Source: Microcaldota archaeon
GTDB taxonomy: Archaea > Micrarchaeota > Micrarchaeia > Anstonellales > Anstonellaceae
NCBI GenBank assembly: GCA_023248665.1
Contig: JAHFEC010000085.1
Location: 1-5,323 of the forward strand
Direction of reading: 5' to 3'
DNA: 5,323 nucleotides
This document shows positions 4,124-5,323 of the stretch, in pieces. Both the position numbers and the translations under genes were made by a program. The notes below the pieces were generated by a model. That model was given only the letters and a program-made list of their open reading frames with translations, was not told where the DNA came from and did no database searches. Positions within the stretch are counted from its first letter, which is position 1; every line of letters begins with the position of its first letter.

Positions 4124-5323
4124 ATGAGATTCACGCTGGACGGCAAAGAGATCGAGGCGGACGGCCTCAAAAGCCTTTTGCAGATCTGCGAGCGGCAGGG
4201 CGTCCAGATTCCGACGCTGTGCTACCACGCCGGCCTGAAAGTGGAGGCGCGCTGCCGGGTGTGCCTCGTCGAGATGGACGGAAAGCTCGTCACCGCCTGC
4301 TCCACCCAACCCAAGGAGGGCTGCCAAGTGCTCACCGGCTCGGAGCGGATTCTGGAGGCCCGCCGGCTGAACATGGAGCTGATGGTGCAGAATCCGGCCT
4401 GCTCGCGCCTCGACGATTACGAGGCGTGCAAGATCTACAAGCAAGTCGGCATGGGCTACTCGCGCTTCGAGAAAATCAGGCACTACCCGCCGGATTTGGG
4501 CGCGGCCGTGGTGCGGGACAACAACCTGTGCATCAACTGCGGCCGTTGCGTGGCCGTGTGCGCCCAGATCCAGGGCGTGTATGCCATCGATTTTGCCAGC
4601 CGGGCGCACAACGAGCACGTCACGCCCTACGGCGAGCGGGCGCTGGCCGAAGTGGCCTGCATCAAATGCGGCCAGTGCATCCTCAACTGCCCCGTCGGCG
4701 CCATATCGGAGCGCTCGCACCTCGAGGAAGTGGCGGCCGCGCTAAAAGACAAGAAAAAGAAGGTCATCGTCCAGACCGCGCCCTCGGTCCGCGCCGCGCT
4801 GGGCGAGCTGTTCGGCATGCCGGCCGGCACGCTCGTCACGGGCAAGATGGTCTCGGCGCTGAGGCGCTGCGGCTTTCACAAGGTGTTCGACGTGGACCTG
4901 GGAGCCGACCTGACCATCATGGAGGAGTCGGCCGAATTGATGAGACGGATGGAAAAGGGCGGGCCGTTCCCCCTGATCACCACCTGCTGTCCGGCCTGGA
5001 TTTTGCTGATGGAGCATTTCCACCACGAGCTCATGCCCAACATGTCCACCTGCAAGAGCCCGCACGAGATGCTGGGCATGCTGATCAAGACCTATTACGC
5101 CCAAAAGGAGGGGCTCGACCCCGAGGACATCGTCGTGGTCTCCATCATGCCCTGCACGGCCAAGAAGTTCGAATCCACCCGGCCCGAGCTTTCGTCGGCC
5201 GTGGATTTTGTTCTCACCACGCGCGAGCTGGGCCGGCTCATCAAGCAAAAGAACATCGATTTTGCGGGCCTGCCGGACGAGGGATTCGACCCGGCGCTCG
5301 GGGATTCGACCGGCGCGGCCGTG
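4124..5323 (+). CDS. hndD: [FeFe]-hydrogenase catalytic subunit HndD/HydA, 3'-truncated by window
   Basis: Four hundred codons are present, open at the window edge. It catalyses 2H+ + 2e- <-> H2. In order: a [2Fe-2S] ferredoxin-like domain (Cys33, 44, 47, 59); a remnant of the His-ligated [4Fe-4S] region (about 85-110); two [4Fe-4S] clusters (Cys136/139/142/146 and Cys179/182/185/189); then the H-cluster domain from about 213. Motif 1 is TTCCPAW (286-292; the usual Ser is Thr) and motif 2 is MPCTAKKFE (342-350). The third motif lies beyond the end. Counting against Clostridium pasteurianum CpI at a constant offset of 11, the proton-path residues are all kept: Cys288, Glu268, Glu271, Ser308 and Arg275. 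In the His-cluster region, however, Cys93 and Cys102 remain but the His position is Gln89 and the middle Cys is Leu96. It starts 9 bp after hndC; GGAG at 4107-4110 is a possible weak ribosome site. ATG 4116 is in another frame. Confidence 0.95.
   Translation, partial: MRFTLDGKEIEADGLKSLLQICERQGVQIPTLCYHAGLKVEARCRVCLVEMDGKLVTACSTQPKEGCQVLTGSERILEARRLNMELMVQNPACSRLDDYEACKIYKQVGMGYSRFEKIRHYPPDLGAAVVRDNNLCINCGRCVAVCAQIQGVYAIDFASRAHNEHVTPYGERALAEVACIKCGQCILNCPVGAISERSHLEEVAAALKDKKKKVIVQTAPSVRAALGELFGMPAGTLVTGKMVSALRRCGFHKVFDVDLGADLTIMEESAELMRRMEKGGPFPLITTCCPAWILLMEHFHHELMPNMSTCKSPHEMLGMLIKTYYAQKEGLDPEDIVVVSIMPCTAKKFESTRPELSSAVDFVLTTRELGRLIKQKNIDFAGLPDEGFDPALGDSTGAAV

Noticed and set aside
4382..4432. 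Frameshift or sequence error as the cause of the missing His-cluster ligands
   Set aside because: The reading frame is continuous on both sides and the spacing between retained cysteines exactly fits the family, so substitution is more likely than an indel. Base-level errors cannot be excluded without reads.
3596..4720. Long minus-strand frame (374 aa) opposite hndC/hndD
   Set aside because: It is antisense to two proteins with clear motifs; long reverse frames are expected in GC-rich coding DNA, and its His/Ala/Arg-rich composition is typical of such shadows.

Overview
The window looks like a GC-rich archaeal chromosome segment, most likely from an uncultivated DPANN-type lineage known only from metagenomes. 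Evidence for an archaeon: two AT-rich TATA-like boxes sit where archaeal promoters would place them. TATTTTAAA at 226-234 is centred about 25 nt before an ATG. TTTTATAA at 2388-2395 lies just ahead of the hydrogenase genes. Strong Shine-Dalgarno sites are scarce, and the first gene encodes an exported transglutaminase-like lipoprotein dense in N-X-S/T sequons. Lineage is inferred from style only; no taxonomic marker gene is present.

Layout. 1-255 has no convincing gene. It holds an array of four perfect short hairpins (20-99) with a 23-bp periodicity, then a GC palindrome followed by a T-rich tract (131-162) that looks like a terminator for a gene left of the window, then a promoter. 256-1686 (+) is a secreted lipoprotein with a PKD/Ig-like domain and a transglutaminase-like domain with a Cys-His-Asp triad. 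It converges on a small multi-pass membrane protein (1717-2211, -), with a hairpin in the 30-bp gap. Between the membrane gene and the rightward operon is a divergent control region (2212-2428) with a strong TATA box and three copies of GACGGT in alternating orientation.

2429-5323 (+) is a compact three-gene operon for an NAD(P)-linked [FeFe]-hydrogenase of the Hnd/HydABC type: hndA (NuoE-like [2Fe-2S]), hndC (NuoF-like FMN, NAD(P)H and [4Fe-4S]) and hndD (catalytic subunit, cut by the window edge after 400 codons, before the third H-cluster motif). Electrons should pass between NAD(P)H on HndC, the iron-sulfur clusters and the H-cluster on HndD, making or consuming H2. The maturation genes hydE, hydF and hydG are not in the window.

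The most unusual points are: an NAD-linked [FeFe]-hydrogenase in an apparently archaeal context; a catalytic subunit that has lost two of the four expected ligands of its His-ligated [4Fe-4S] cluster while keeping every other visible cluster and the proton path; a NuoF subunit stripped to its core; the membrane protein encoded divergently from the hydrogenase; and the tandem hairpin array at the left end.
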